Source of the DNA: JBEIFW01 sp046081125
Lineage (GTDB): Bacteria; Actinomycetota; Acidimicrobiia; Acidimicrobiales; Ilumatobacteraceae
DNA length: 64,000 nt
Direction: 5' to 3'
Assembly (NCBI GenBank): GCA_046081125.1
Contig: JBJTVH010000004.1
Span: forward strand, 1 to 64,000
Shown here: positions 7,747 through 16,452 of the stretch, in pieces
How the letters are laid out: each line of letters starts with the position of its first letter
How positions within the stretch are numbered: the first letter of the stretch is position 1
Made by a program: the position numbers and the translations under genes
The notes under the pieces: model-generated
Database searches by the model: none
What the model was told of the DNA's origin: nothing
The model's input: the letters and a program-made list of their open reading frames with translations, nothing else

Positions 7747-9081
7747 TCAGTGGCTGACGGCGAGCTGGTCGAGGTAGTCGGCGAGCTTCGCCTCGGCCGC
7801 GGCCCGGCGCGTCGGGACGTGCTCGGACGGAACCTCGTGGGGCCGGTAGTTCTTGAGCAACTGACGGGCCACCGTGACCTTGTGCACCTCGTCGGGGCCG
7901 TCGTAGATGCGAGCGGCACGGGCGTGGCGGTACATCGACTCGAGCGGCAGGTCCGTGGTGTAGCCGAGGCTGCCATGGATCTGGATCGCCCGGTCGATCA
8001 CGTTGTAGAGCACCTTGGCGCCCCAGAACTTGATGACGCCGATCTCGACGCGGGCGTCGGAGTAGTGCCGCCCGGCGGCGTGGAGCTGGTCCATCTTCCA
8101 CGCAGCCTGGAGGGTGAGCAGCCGGGCCGCCTGCATCTCGGCATGGCTCTCGGCGATCCAGTCCTGGATCATCTGCTTCTCCGCCAGGATCGACCCGTGC
8201 ACATAGCGGGACAACGCCCGCTCGCACAGCATGTCGAAGGCCCGCGCCGACTGGCCGAGCCACCGCATCGCATGATGGATGCGGCCCGGCCCGAGGCGCT
8301 TCTGCGCCAACGCGAAGCCCTGGCCGATTCCCGCTTCGCCGCCCACGATGTTCTCGAACGGCACCCGCACGTTGTCGTAGATGATCTCGGCATGGCCACC
8401 GGGCTCACCGGTGCGGTGGTCGGGCTCGCCCATCGTGGGCACGTCCCGGACGATGTTCACCCCGGAGGTGTTCCGCGGGACCAGGATCATCGAGTACGAC
8501 TTGTACGGCGACGCGTCGGCATCGAGGTTGGTCTTCACCATCACGAGCAGCAGGTCGGCAATCGACGCGTTCGACGAGAACCACTTGTGGCCGTTGATCA
8601 CCCACTCGTCACCGTCGCGTACCGCCTGGGTGGTGAGCAGCGTCGGATCGGCGCCGGCACCGGGCTCGGTCATCGAGAAACAGGACCGGATCCGCCCGTC
8701 GAGCAGCGGCTGCATCCACTGATCCTTCTGGGCGTCGGTACCGCCGACGGCGAGCAGTTCCGCGTTGCCGGAGTCCGGTGCGTTGTTGCCGAAGATCGAG
8801 GGCGCATAGCCGCAGGCGCCGAGGATCTCGTGCATCAGACCGAGCTTCACCTGGCCGAACCCGAGGCCACCCATGTCGGGCGGCAGGTGGGCGGCCCACA
8901 GGCCCTGGCGCTTCACCTCCTCCTTCAGCGGTGCGGTGATCTGGTTGAACACGGCGCGACCCTCGGGGGTGCGCCAGTGCTCCGCCAGCGTCTCCAGCGG
9001 CATGATCTCGTTCCGGACGAACCCCCTCATCCAGTCGAGCTTCTCCTGGAACTCCGGATCGGTGGAGAAATCCCACGCCAT
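7747..9081 (-). CDS. Acyl-CoA dehydrogenase family protein
   Basis: 444 residues from ATG 9081, preceded by GAGGGGG 6 nt upstream. It oxidises an acyl-CoA at the alpha-beta bond with FAD. Family motifs: SCFSMTEPGAGADPT (FAD/substrate loop), WVINGHKWFSSNA, RLGPGRIHHAMRW, and YDGPDEVHKVTVARQLL near the end. It is closely similar in architecture to the protein encoded at 40121, and both keep the YDGPDEVH tail, so they form one subfamily. The acyl specificity is not readable. It may be a single-gene unit. Confidence 0.9.
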   Translation of the reverse strand: MAWDFSTDPEFQEKLDWMRGFVRNEIMPLETLAEHWRTPEGRAVFNQITAPLKEEVKRQGLWAAHLPPDMGGLGFGQVKLGLMHEILGACGYAPSIFGNNAPDSGNAELLAVGGTDAQKDQWMQPLLDGRIRSCFSMTEPGAGADPTLLTTQAVRDGDEWVINGHKWFSSNASIADLLLVMVKTNLDADASPYKSYSMILVPRNTSGVNIVRDVPTMGEPDHRTGEPGGHAEIIYDNVRVPFENIVGGEAGIGQGFALAQKRLGPGRIHHAMRWLGQSARAFDMLCERALSRYVHGSILAEKQMIQDWIAESHAEMQAARLLTLQAAWKMDQLHAAGRHYSDARVEIGVIKFWGAKVLYNVIDRAIQIHGSLGYTTDLPLESMYRHARAARIYDGPDEVHKVTVARQLLKNYRPHEVPSEHVPTRRAAAEAKLADYLDQLAVSH

Positions 9082-9209
9082 CGTCGACCCCCTCGTGTAC
9101 GCAGCGACGCGCCACCCTACGCCGTCACCGCCGCGCCCGTCCGAGGGCCCACACCCGCTCCGCCACGGGCATGCCGACCCGGCCTGCGGGCTGCCATGAT
9201 CGACCACTC

Positions 9210-9887
9210 GTGGAACTGGTCTTGATCCGTCACGGGGAACCCGAGTGGGTGCGCGACGGGCTGAACATCGACGATCCCCCGCTGACGACCCGAGGCCACG
9301 AGCAGGCCGACCGCCTCGGGACCGCACTGGCCGACACCGTCTTCGACGAGGTCCACGTGTCGCCGCTGCAGCGGGCCCGCCAGACGGCGGCGCCGTTGCT
9401 GCGACGTCAGGGCCGGGCCGAAGTGGTGTCGCCCTGGCTCGAGGAGATCCGCAACCCGGTCTGGCACGGCACGCCCGCCGAGAAGGCAGACGCGGCCTAC
9501 GCCGCCGACCGCGCCCGACCGTCCCATGAGCGGTGGGAAGGGTTGCCCGGCGGCGAACCGGTGAGCGACTTCGTGGCGCGGGTGCGCGAGGCCTGCGGGT
9601 TGTTCCTCGCGGAGCGCGGGATCGTGCCGGTCCGCGACGACCTGCCCGTGTGGCACCTCCCTGCGCCCGGCGCGCGGTACGCCTTCGTCGCCCACGCCGG
9701 CACGAACTCGGTGATCATCTCCTACCTGCTCGGGCTCGAACCGGTGCCGTGGGAGTGGGACCGCCTCGTGCTCGGCCACGCCTCGATCAGCCGGCTCGAG
9801 GTGGCCCCGACCGGCGACGGGTACGTGTTCAGCCTCGCCAAGCTGTCCGACGTCGAGCACCTTCCGGCCACCGACCGGACCCGCTGA
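9210..9887 (+). CDS. Histidine phosphatase (phosphoglycerate-mutase-like) family protein
   Basis: 225 residues from GTG 9210, chosen because the family core starts at once (ELVLIRHGEPEW). The phosphorylated histidine is His9 in RHGEP; the second active-site histidine is in VAHAGTNS; PLQRARQTA is the SPLxRAxQTA element. These enzymes remove phosphate through a phosphohistidine. Substrates range from sugar phosphates to phosphoproteins, so the role is open. No Shine-Dalgarno or TANNNT signal is obvious upstream. Confidence 0.87.
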   Translation: MELVLIRHGEPEWVRDGLNIDDPPLTTRGHEQADRLGTALADTVFDEVHVSPLQRARQTAAPLLRRQGRAEVVSPWLEEIRNPVWHGTPAEKADAAYAADRARPSHERWEGLPGGEPVSDFVARVREACGLFLAERGIVPVRDDLPVWHLPAPGARYAFVAHAGTNSVIISYLLGLEPVPWEWDRLVLGHASISRLEVAPTGDGYVFSLAKLSDVEHLPATDRTR

Positions 9888-9899
9888 ACCGGCCGGCGG

Positions 9900-9905
9900 T
9901 AGCGT
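9900..9905 (+). promoter_or_regulatory. Leaderless-type -10 hexamer for the DUF971-rhomboid pair
   Basis: TAGCGT ends 8 nt before ATG 9914. Confidence 0.5.
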
Positions 9906-9913
9906 TTTCCCGC

Positions 9914-10258
9914 ATGGCTCCCCCTGGCGAACCCGGCGACGGCGTCGACGTGATCGACATCGTCGTCGATCGGGCCGGCGGGCTCACCGTCGAGTTCGCC
10001 GACGGGTACACGGCTCGACTGGGTCTCGAGGAGTTGCGCACCGGGTGCCCGTGCGCCACCTGCCGGGGCTGGCGCGACCGGGGCGAGCCGGCGTGGCCCC
10101 GGCCCGGGGCACAGGCCGAGCTGCGCATCGTCGACGCCGATCTGATCGGCGCGTGGGGTATCTCGTTCCGGTGGAACGACGGTCACGACACGGGCATCTA
10201 CCCGTGGGACGCGCTGCGTCGCTGGTGTGAGGAGGATTTCGGCGGCGAGTCGCCGTGA
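9914..10258 (+). CDS. DUF971 (GBBH-like N-terminal domain) protein
   Basis: 114-residue stand-alone DUF971 domain, the fold found at the N-terminus of gamma-butyrobetaine hydroxylase. Visible: LTVEFADGYTARLGLEELR, then CPCATCRGW and DADLIGAWGISFRWNDGHDTGIYPWDALRRWC. The cysteines in CPCATC could bind zinc. In other bacteria stand-alone DUF971 proteins occur near iron-sulfur or Mrp genes, but none are here. It is coupled by GTGA overlap to the rhomboid gene. Confidence 0.83.
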   Translation: MAPPGEPGDGVDVIDIVVDRAGGLTVEFADGYTARLGLEELRTGCPCATCRGWRDRGEPAWPRPGAQAELRIVDADLIGAWGISFRWNDGHDTGIYPWDALRRWCEEDFGGESP

Positions 10259-11175
10259 GCTTGCCTCCGCCTCCGCCACCGCCCCCGGCCTCACCGCCGA
10301 ATCAGCCGCCGAGCGAGCCGCACTACCAGCCGCCGGTTGCCCCGGCAGTCTGCTTCCGGCACCCCGACCGGCCAACCGGTCGGTCGTGCACCCGCTGCGG
10401 ACGACCCGCCTGCCCGGACTGCCTCGTCCAGGCCGCCGTCGGATCGCACTGCGTGGCGTGCGCACGCAGCTCTTCGGGCCCGCCCCGGACACGCCGTCTC
10501 CCGGCAGGCTGGAGCGCTGCGAAGGTCCTCGTCGGGGTCCACGTCGTCGTGTTCCTGGTCGGGCTCGTCAGTCGGGGCAGCGTCGACGTCTGGCAGGGCA
10601 CCATCGGTCGTTTCGAGTACGACTACGGCCTCAACGTCGCCTTCCTCGTGCGGGGCGAGTGGTACCGCCTGCTGACGAGCGGGTTCGTGCACTTCGGGAT
10701 TCTCCATCTGGCGATGAACATGTTCGCCCTGTGGCAGTTGGGGCGCGAGCTGGAAGCACCGCTCGGGCCGACCCGCTTCACCCTGCTGTACGTCTCGTCG
10801 ATCCTCGGGGGCGCCGGCCTCGTGGTGGCACTGCAGGTGGTCGACATCCCCTTCCTGAGCCAGCCGGGCCTCCAGGGCGGCGCGTCCGGGGGCATCTTCG
10901 GCCTGCTCGGTGCGCTCGCGATCGGATTGCGCCAGCGCGGCATCCCGATCATGCAGACCACCCTCGGGCCGGTACTCGTCATCAACCTCCTGCTGACGCT
11001 GTCGCTGCAGCTCTCGATCGGCGGGCACCTCGGGGGGTTGCTCGCCGGCGCGGCGGCGGGCAGCGTCCTGCTGCGTCCACGGAACGGTCCTGCACCCGCA
11101 CGCGACCTGTGGGCCCCGATCGGCGTGGGGTTCGCCGCCGTCGTACTGGCCGTCGTGGCGACGGCGCTCGCCTGA
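10255..11175 (+). CDS. Rhomboid family intramembrane serine protease with N-terminal zinc finger
   Basis: 306 residues. A proline-rich start is followed by a cysteine/histidine cluster (CFRHPDR, CTRCGRPACPDC, HCVAC; about residues 33-74) that looks like a B-box-type zinc finger. A six- or seven-helix rhomboid domain follows, with the catalytic dyad Ser211 (GASGGIFG) and His258 (GGHLGG), plus the HFGILHLAMNMFAL segment. It cleaves substrates within the membrane plane. GTG 10255 overlaps the previous stop. Zinc-finger rhomboids of this layout are common in actinobacteria; substrates are unknown. Confidence 0.9.
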   Translation: MSLPPPPPPPPASPPNQPPSEPHYQPPVAPAVCFRHPDRPTGRSCTRCGRPACPDCLVQAAVGSHCVACARSSSGPPRTRRLPAGWSAAKVLVGVHVVVFLVGLVSRGSVDVWQGTIGRFEYDYGLNVAFLVRGEWYRLLTSGFVHFGILHLAMNMFALWQLGRELEAPLGPTRFTLLYVSSILGGAGLVVALQVVDIPFLSQPGLQGGASGGIFGLLGALAIGLRQRGIPIMQTTLGPVLVINLLLTLSLQLSIGGHLGGLLAGAAAGSVLLRPRNGPAPARDLWAPIGVGFAAVVLAVVATALA

Positions 11176-11261
11176 CCGCACCGGTCCGCCCGGCGATCGG
11201 TGCCGCACCCCTTCCGTAGGGTCTCCCCGGTGCGTCCCCCACCCGCCGTGGAGGTCGTCCC

Positions 11262-11705
11262 GTGTCCCGTCGTTGCAGCCCACCCCGCGCCGCCGCAACC
11301 CGCCCACTCCCCCGAGCCGACGACCCCCTGCGGGATCCGCACGACGCCGTCGCCCTCATCGCCACCGTTGCGTCGCGTCCGGTCCAGCACGAGGTGGTCG
11401 TGGTCCTGCTCGACGCGGCGCGCCGGGGCGGTCCGGTGTTCGTCGTCGAGACCGGCGACGACCGCACCGAAGTCGAGATCGTGCTGGCGGTGATCGAGCT
11501 CGTCGAGCGCCTCCCCGCGGTGGACGCGCTCGTCATCGGGTCGATCCGGCCCGGAGCCAGCATCGATGACGCCGACCAGTACCACTGGCTCGACGCCGTG
11601 GAGGCCGCCGGGCTCATCGGGGTCGTAGTCGTCGACTGGTTCGTGCTCGACGGCACCACGGCGACGTCGCTCGCGGTCCGGTCCGGATCACCGTCCCAGT
11701 GGTGA
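11262..11705 (+). CDS. Hypothetical alpha/beta protein, 147 aa
   Basis: 147 residues, not confidently recognised. Strands and helices alternate (HEVVVVLLDAARRGGPVFVV, EIVLAVIELVERL, ALVIGSIRP, GLIGVVVVDWFVL). The layout faintly recalls JAB/RadC-like domains in other actinobacteria, but no catalytic HxH-D motif is present. GTG 11262 is supported by GGAGGT at 11250-11255. It sits between the rhomboid gene and an acyl-CoA dehydrogenase-like gene. Confidence 0.68.
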   Translation: MSRRCSPPRAAATRPLPRADDPLRDPHDAVALIATVASRPVQHEVVVVLLDAARRGGPVFVVETGDDRTEVEIVLAVIELVERLPAVDALVIGSIRPGASIDDADQYHWLDAVEAAGLIGVVVVDWFVLDGTTATSLAVRSGSPSQW

Positions 11706-11726
11706 ACCGCCCGGGTTCCCGCTGGC

Positions 11727-11732
11727 TACGTT
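11727..11732 (+). promoter_or_regulatory. Leaderless-type -10 hexamer
   Basis: TACGTT ends 7 nt before GTG 11740. Confidence 0.45.
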
Positions 11733-11739
11733 CGGGGCC

Positions 11740-12756
11740 GTGGGACTGCTCGATCGGATCCGGGCCGTGGCCGCCGAGGTCCTGGCGCCGGCTGCTCCGG
11801 TCGTCGACGGTGGCGAGCGCATCCCGCCCGAGCACCTCGCTGCCCTGGCCGAGGCGGGTGCGTTCGGGGTCCGGCGCGATCTCGTCCCACCGGCCGAGTT
11901 CGGCGCCATCAGCGAAACGCTGGCGGGCGCATGCGGGGCCACGGCGTTCGTCTGGCAGCAACACGGTGGCCCCTTGGGGTTGGCGGCGAACGGCCCCGAC
12001 GCCATCCGGGCCCGGTGGGCTGGCACGCTCACGTCCGGCGAGGCGCTGGGCGGCGTGTGCTTCGCCCATCTGCGCCGCACCGGTCCCGCCGTGCTGCGGG
12101 CCGAACCCGACGGTGCGGGATGGCGGTTCGTCGGAGTGGCGCCCTGGGCCACCTCGTGGGGCACCGCGGCGGTGTTCGCCGTCGCCGCCGCCACCGCCGA
12201 CGACCGGGTCGTGTGGGCGTTCGTCGACGGCCACGAGCAACCCGGACTCACCGCATCGGCTCCGCTCGCGCTGTCGGTGTTCCGGGCGACGTCGACGGTT
12301 CGGCTGTCCTTCGACGACTTCCACGTCACCCCCGACGCCGTCGCCGCCGTCCAGCCCGGGGCGTCATGGCGGCGGGCGGACCGAGTCGCAGGGAATCGCT
12401 GCAACCCGGCGGTGCTCGGCGTGGCGGCGGCTGCCCTCGAGCGACTGGCCGACGAACCACCTCCGGCGGCCGATGCTGCAGCGGCGCTGCGCGATCGCCT
12501 CGATGCCGTACGCCACGGCTGGGTGGCCCTCGCCACCGATCCCGCACCCGACCTCGACGAGCTCGCCCGCCACCGATCGGCGGCGCTCACGCTGGCCGGC
12601 GAGGCCACCACCGCACTGCTCGCCGCCGTCGCCGGTGCCGGCATGCTGCTCGACCATCCCGCACAACGACTTGCGCGCGAGGCCGCGTTCTATACGGTCC
12701 AGGCCCAGACCCCGCTCGGGCGGGCGCACCGCCTGGCCGACCTCGCCAACGGTTGA
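11740..12756 (+). CDS. Divergent acyl-CoA dehydrogenase-like protein
   Basis: 338 residues, shorter than the 380-440 of normal family members and weakly conserved. The N-terminal helical domain and middle beta domain can be followed (ALAEAGAFGVRRDL, ATAFVWQQHGGPLGL, WRFVGVAPWATSWGTA, RLSFDDFHVTPDAV), and the C-terminal helices end in TPLGRAHRLADLA. The usual catalytic glutamate and the GGxG loop are not evident. It may be a flavin-dependent oxidoreductase of unknown substrate, or a degenerate partner subunit. Confidence 0.72.
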   Translation: MGLLDRIRAVAAEVLAPAAPVVDGGERIPPEHLAALAEAGAFGVRRDLVPPAEFGAISETLAGACGATAFVWQQHGGPLGLAANGPDAIRARWAGTLTSGEALGGVCFAHLRRTGPAVLRAEPDGAGWRFVGVAPWATSWGTAAVFAVAAATADDRVVWAFVDGHEQPGLTASAPLALSVFRATSTVRLSFDDFHVTPDAVAAVQPGASWRRADRVAGNRCNPAVLGVAAAALERLADEPPPAADAAAALRDRLDAVRHGWVALATDPAPDLDELARHRSAALTLAGEATTALLAAVAGAGMLLDHPAQRLAREAAFYTVQAQTPLGRAHRLADLANG

Positions 12757-12784
12757 GCGGCCCGAGCAGCGCCGCCCGCCGATC

Positions 12785-13069
12785 TCAACCCGGCTCGGCC
12801 TGCCCGGCACGTCGACGGTCGGGGCTGAGCCGCAAGCCGGCGGATCGCAGTCGCCGCACCAGGTCCCGGGAGTCGACGACGGTCGCCCCCCGAGCGATCG
12901 CATGCATCCGCCACTCCTCGGGTAGGTCGTAGTGGTCACCCTGGAACCCCCGGCGCGGGATCCCGAGCGCCTCGGCGAAGTCGTGCAGCTCCTCGAGGCT
13001 CTCGTCGCTGACGAGGTGGCACCAGCGGCGGCCCTTGAACCACCAGCGGGCCTCGTCCAGCAGGATCAC
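12785..13069 (-). CDS. DUF4031 domain protein
   Basis: 94 residues from GTG 13069 in frame with ILLDEARWWFKGRRWCHLVSD. DUF4031 hallmarks are the (W)xxGxxWxHLxSD opening, LHDFAEALGIPRRGFQGDHYDLPE, and a basic tail. The family is small, widespread in actinobacteria and uncharacterised. It is convergent with the acyl-CoA dehydrogenase-like gene (28-bp gap) and divergent from the HD hydrolase. A weak CAGACT hexamer lies 7 nt upstream. Confidence 0.8.
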   Translation of the reverse strand: MILLDEARWWFKGRRWCHLVSDESLEELHDFAEALGIPRRGFQGDHYDLPEEWRMHAIARGATVVDSRDLVRRLRSAGLRLSPDRRRAGQAEPG

Positions 13070-13094
13070 GCCGACCAGTCTGCCGAGACACCCG

Positions 13095-13100
13095 TAGGCT
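13095..13100 (+). promoter_or_regulatory. Leaderless-type -10 hexamer for the HD gene
   Basis: TAGGCT ends 8 nt before GTG 13109. Confidence 0.5.
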
Positions 13101-13108
13101 CGGCGAGC

Positions 13109-13732
13109 GTGGAGGCCGAGCTGCGTGCCTGGTGGCGGGCCGACGCCGGGGCCGGCACCGATGCGATGCTCGAGCGGCTCCTCGCCCGCCATCGCGAACC
13201 GCACCGCCGCTACCACGGCGTCGCCCACGTGCGAGCGGTCGTCGGACGATGCCGGACGCTGCTCACGACCGTTCCGGTACCCGACCCCGGCGCGGTCTGC
13301 CTCGCCGCCTGGTACCACGACGCCGTGTACGACCCGCGGGCCGAACCGGGCGCCAACGAAGCGGCGAGCGCCCGACTCGCCGTCGCCGATCTCACCGCGC
13401 TCGGGTTTCCCGCCGAGCGCTGCGCCGAAGTCGCCCGACTCGTCGAGCTCACCGCCGGCCACGAGGTGGACGACGGCGATCAGGCCGGGGCCGTGCTCGT
13501 CGATGCCGACCTTGCGGTCCTGGGCGCCGAACCCGGGGCGTACTCGGCCTACGTCGCCGGTGTGCGCGCCGAGTACGCCCACGTCGACGAGGCCGCCTGG
13601 CGCATCGGTCGCGCGGCGGTCCTGCGCCGGCTGCTCGCGCTCGATCCGCTGTTGCGGACCCCGCCGATGCAATCCACCGTCGCCCGGGCGCGCGCCAACC
13701 TCACGGCCGAGCTCGCCTCGCTCACGGCCTGA
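13109..13732 (+). CDS. HD-domain metal-dependent phosphohydrolase
   Basis: 207 residues. HD-superfamily residues are in YHGVAHV, AWYHDAVYD (the HD pair) and DADLAVLG. It resembles the predicted HD phosphohydrolases grouped as COG4339, whose substrates are unknown. GTG 13109 is set by the upstream TAGGCT. There is no membrane segment. The following tam-like gene has a separate start 61 bp downstream. Confidence 0.85.
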   Translation: MEAELRAWWRADAGAGTDAMLERLLARHREPHRRYHGVAHVRAVVGRCRTLLTTVPVPDPGAVCLAAWYHDAVYDPRAEPGANEAASARLAVADLTALGFPAERCAEVARLVELTAGHEVDDGDQAGAVLVDADLAVLGAEPGAYSAYVAGVRAEYAHVDEAAWRIGRAAVLRRLLALDPLLRTPPMQSTVARARANLTAELASLTA

Positions 13733-13793
13733 CACCCAGCGATAACCGGAAGCGTAGGGACGCCACAGGCCGCACCCGGCGAGAATCGCTGCG

Positions 13794-14609
13794 ATGTGGG
13801 ACCCCGCGCAGTATCTCCGGCACGCCGACCATCGGTCGCGACCCTTCTTCGACCTCGTGGGCCGGATCGCGATCGACCCCGGCGCAGTGCGCGCCGTCGC
13901 CGACGTCGGCTGCGGGCCGGGCCATCTGACCGTCACCCTCGCCGACCGGTGGCCCGGTGCACGCGTGGTCGGGATCGACACCTCAGCGGCGATGATCGAG
14001 CGCGCCCGAGCCGACCATCCCGGTGGCGACTGGCAGCTGGCCGATGCCCGAACATGGGCGCCTGCGGCGCCGCTCGACGTCGTCGTGTCCAACGCCGTGC
14101 TCCAGTGGGTCCCCGGTCACCGCAACGTCATCGGACGCCTGCTCGGCCTGGTGCGTCCCGGCGGGTGGCTCGCGTTCCAAGTTCCCGCCAACGACGGCGC
14201 CCCGGCGCAGCGCACGCTCGCCGCGTTGGCCCGCAGCCCACAGTGGATCGAACGGGTCGGCGATCTCGCCGAGCGCAAGGAGCACGTCGCGGATCCGCAG
14301 GACTACGCCACCGGGCTCCTCGCCGCCGGTTGCGACCACGTCGACGCCTGGGAGACGACGTACGTCCATGTGCTCGCCGGCGACGACCCCGTGCTCGACT
14401 GGCTCGCCGGCACCGGGCTGCGGCCGATCCTCGAGCATCTCGGCACGGACGGTCCGGCGTTCTGCACCGAACTTGCGCCGCTGCTGCGAGCCCACTACCC
14501 GACGGGCCCGCACGGGACGCTGTTCCCCTTCCGGCGGGTGTTCGCCGTGGCCCGCCGGGGCACCGGTCACGCCTCGCCCGCCGCGGTCCCGGGATCGAGC
14601 CCCCGGTAG
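13794..14609 (+). CDS. Trans-aconitate 2-methyltransferase-like protein
   Basis: 271 residues starting MWDPAQYLRHADHRSRPF, the characteristic Tam opening. The SAM-binding loop VADVGCGPGHLT is near residue 40, then GIDTSAAMIERAR, VSNAVLQWVPGH and WLAFQVPAN. Tam methylates trans-aconitate, relieving aconitase inhibition. The identity to Tam looks good by eye, but related small-molecule methyltransferases share these motifs. Its TAG stop lies inside the -10 hexamer of moxR. Confidence 0.83.
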   Translation: MWDPAQYLRHADHRSRPFFDLVGRIAIDPGAVRAVADVGCGPGHLTVTLADRWPGARVVGIDTSAAMIERARADHPGGDWQLADARTWAPAAPLDVVVSNAVLQWVPGHRNVIGRLLGLVRPGGWLAFQVPANDGAPAQRTLAALARSPQWIERVGDLAERKEHVADPQDYATGLLAAGCDHVDAWETTYVHVLAGDDPVLDWLAGTGLRPILEHLGTDGPAFCTELAPLLRAHYPTGPHGTLFPFRRVFAVARRGTGHASPAAVPGSSPR

Positions 14610-14612
14610 CGT
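14607..14612 (+). promoter_or_regulatory. Leaderless-type -10 hexamer for moxR
   Basis: TAGCGT ends 8 nt before ATG 14621; its first three bases are the stop codon of the preceding gene. Confidence 0.45.
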
Positions 14613-14620
14613 TCTTGGCG

Positions 14621-15547
14621 ATGGGCGCTGCGTCGGTCGAAGTCGCCTCCCGGCTGCGAGCGGCGCTGGCATCGGTGCTGCTCGGGCGGCCCGAGGCCGT
14701 GGAGTTGACCGTTGCTGCTGTGCTCGCGGGTGGGCACGTGCTGGTCGAGGATGTCCCCGGGGTGGGCAAGACGTTGCTGGGCAAGGCGCTCGGCGCTGCG
14801 ATCGGCGGGTCGTTCGGACGCATCCAGGGCACCGCCGACCTGCTCCCCACGGACGTCACCGGGGTCAGCGTCTACGAGGAGCGGTCGGGCTCCTGGGTCT
14901 TCCGAGCGGGTCCGGTGTTCCACCACGTCGTGCTGGTCGATGAGCTGAACCGGGCCACCCCCCGGGCGCAGTCGGCGCTGCTCGAGGCGATGGCCGAAGG
15001 GCAGGTCTCCGTCGACGGCGCCGCCCGCCCCCTGCTGCAGCCGTTCCTCGTGCTCGCCACCCAGAACCCGGGAGGGCCGGGCACCTTCCCACTCGTCGAA
15101 GGCCAGCTCGACCGGTTCGCCGTGAGCGTGTCGCTCGGGCTGCCGCCCCGGGACGCCGAACGGGCGCTGCTCTCGGGCGACGGCGGGATCGCCGCACTCG
15201 AACACCTCCACGGGGTGACCAGCCCGGTCGGGCTCGCCGAGGCGCAGCGTGACGCCGCCTGCGTCCACGTCGCTGCGCCGGTGCTCGACTACCTGCTCGA
15301 CGTGATCGAAGCGATCCGCAGCGTCCACGGCGGATTGCGACCGAGCCCGCGGGCTTCGCAGGCCTTGCTCGCCGTCACCCGGTCGCTCGCCTGTCTCGAC
15401 GCTCGCGGCTTCGCAACCCCCTAGGACGTCCAGCGCGCCGCCCCCGCCGTGCTCGCCCACCGTGTGTCGGCAGGCGGTGCCGGCTTCGAACCCGCACGGG
15501 CCGACATCGCCCGGCTCCTGCGCACGGTGCCCGTCCCGGTCGGGTGA
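14621..15547 (+). pseudogene. moxR: MoxR AAA+ ATPase gene interrupted by an in-frame amber codon
   Basis: The frame encodes a MoxR ATPase: Walker A EDVPGVGKTLLGKAL, Walker B VVLVDELNRA, the ATQNPGGPGTFPLVEGQLDRF sensor region, and the lid domain. After 267 residues a TAG (15422-15424) stands where relatives have an acidic residue in the TP-(D/E)-DV segment. The same frame then continues for 40 sensible codons (DVQRAAPAVLAHRV) to TGA 15545-15547, which overlaps the ATG of the DUF58 gene. The overlap shows that the full 308-codon frame was the functional one. A G-to-T change from GAG would explain the stop; a sequencing error is possible. Confidence 0.85.
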
Positions 15548-16452
15548 TGCGCGTCCGCCGGCGGCCCACGCTGCGGCCCACGCCGAGCGGTGCCATGGTG
15601 GCGCTGCTGTTCGTCCTCGGCGCTCGCACCCTGCGCGAGCAGCCATCGCCGTGGTTGCGGCTGCTCGTCGTCGGAGCTGCGTTGCTGCTGGTCCTCGACG
15701 CGGCGTGGAGCCTGTTCGCCGTTCGCCGGCTCCGGATCGACCTGGTGGCCGCGCCGGTCGGGATCGTGGGTCGGCCGCTCACGAGCCGGCTGTCGGTGTC
15801 GGGCGCCAGCCTCGCGGTCGTCGTTCGCATGCTGTCGGTGCGTCGAGCGCCCGCGGTGCTCGTGCATCCCCCCGCCCAGGGTGAGTACGTCGCCGTGCCC
15901 GACCGCCGTGGCGTGTTCCCGGCCGCGACGCTTCGTACCCTGGCCCGCAGCCCGCTCGGGCTGCTCGCCGGCGGCTGGGTGTGGCAGGTGCACTTCGCCG
16001 TCCCGGTCCTCGTGGGTCCAATGCCCGTCGCCGTCACCGTCACCGGCTCGGGGCCGACGACGGCCAACGACGACGGCGACGAGACCACCCGCAGCATGCG
16101 TCCCTACGTCCCGGGTGACCGGCCGGGGCTGGTGCACTGGCCGGCATCGGCACGGGCCGGCGAGCTGGTCGTGCGGCAGGTCGAACACGACGAACTCGCG
16201 CCGACCGTCGTGGTCGTCGACCTCGGACCCGAAGCCGGCGCCGCTGCCGAGCGGGCCGCCGCCGTCGGCGCCGGCCTCGTCGACTCGCTGCTCGCCCGGG
16301 GCGATCGCGTCACGCTCGTCACCAGCGCCGGCGCACGAACGGTGGCCGACGACCTCGCCGCCGCTGCCGCACTCGCGCTCGCCCGACCCGGCCCCGTGAC
16401 CCACGACGCGAGCACCTTCCATGTCTCCCCGGAGGGGGTGACCGTCGCATGA
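15547..16452 (+). CDS. DUF58 domain membrane protein of the MoxR operon
   Basis: 301 residues. Two hydrophobic segments near the start (GAMVALLFVLGARTL; WLRLLVVGAALLLVL) precede a beta domain and the DUF58 core RPYVPGDRPGLVHWPASARAG...LVVRQ, followed by a von Willebrand-like Rossmann segment. DUF58 proteins act with MoxR ATPases and transglutaminases in cell-envelope or complex assembly. ATG 15547 overlaps the moxR stop (TGATG) and the gene ends in ATGA with the transglutaminase. Its own frame looks intact although both neighbours are damaged. Confidence 0.88.
   Translation: MRVRRRPTLRPTPSGAMVALLFVLGARTLREQPSPWLRLLVVGAALLLVLDAAWSLFAVRRLRIDLVAAPVGIVGRPLTSRLSVSGASLAVVVRMLSVRRAPAVLVHPPAQGEYVAVPDRRGVFPAATLRTLARSPLGLLAGGWVWQVHFAVPVLVGPMPVAVTVTGSGPTTANDDGDETTRSMRPYVPGDRPGLVHWPASARAGELVVRQVEHDELAPTVVVVDLGPEAGAAAERAAAVGAGLVDSLLARGDRVTLVTSAGARTVADDLAAAAALALARPGPVTHDASTFHVSPEGVTVA

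Noticed and set aside
15422..15424. Pyrrolysine or another recoding event at the moxR TAG
   Set aside because: No pyl genes or recoding signal are visible, and MoxR needs no special residue at this site. Mutation or a base-call error is simpler.
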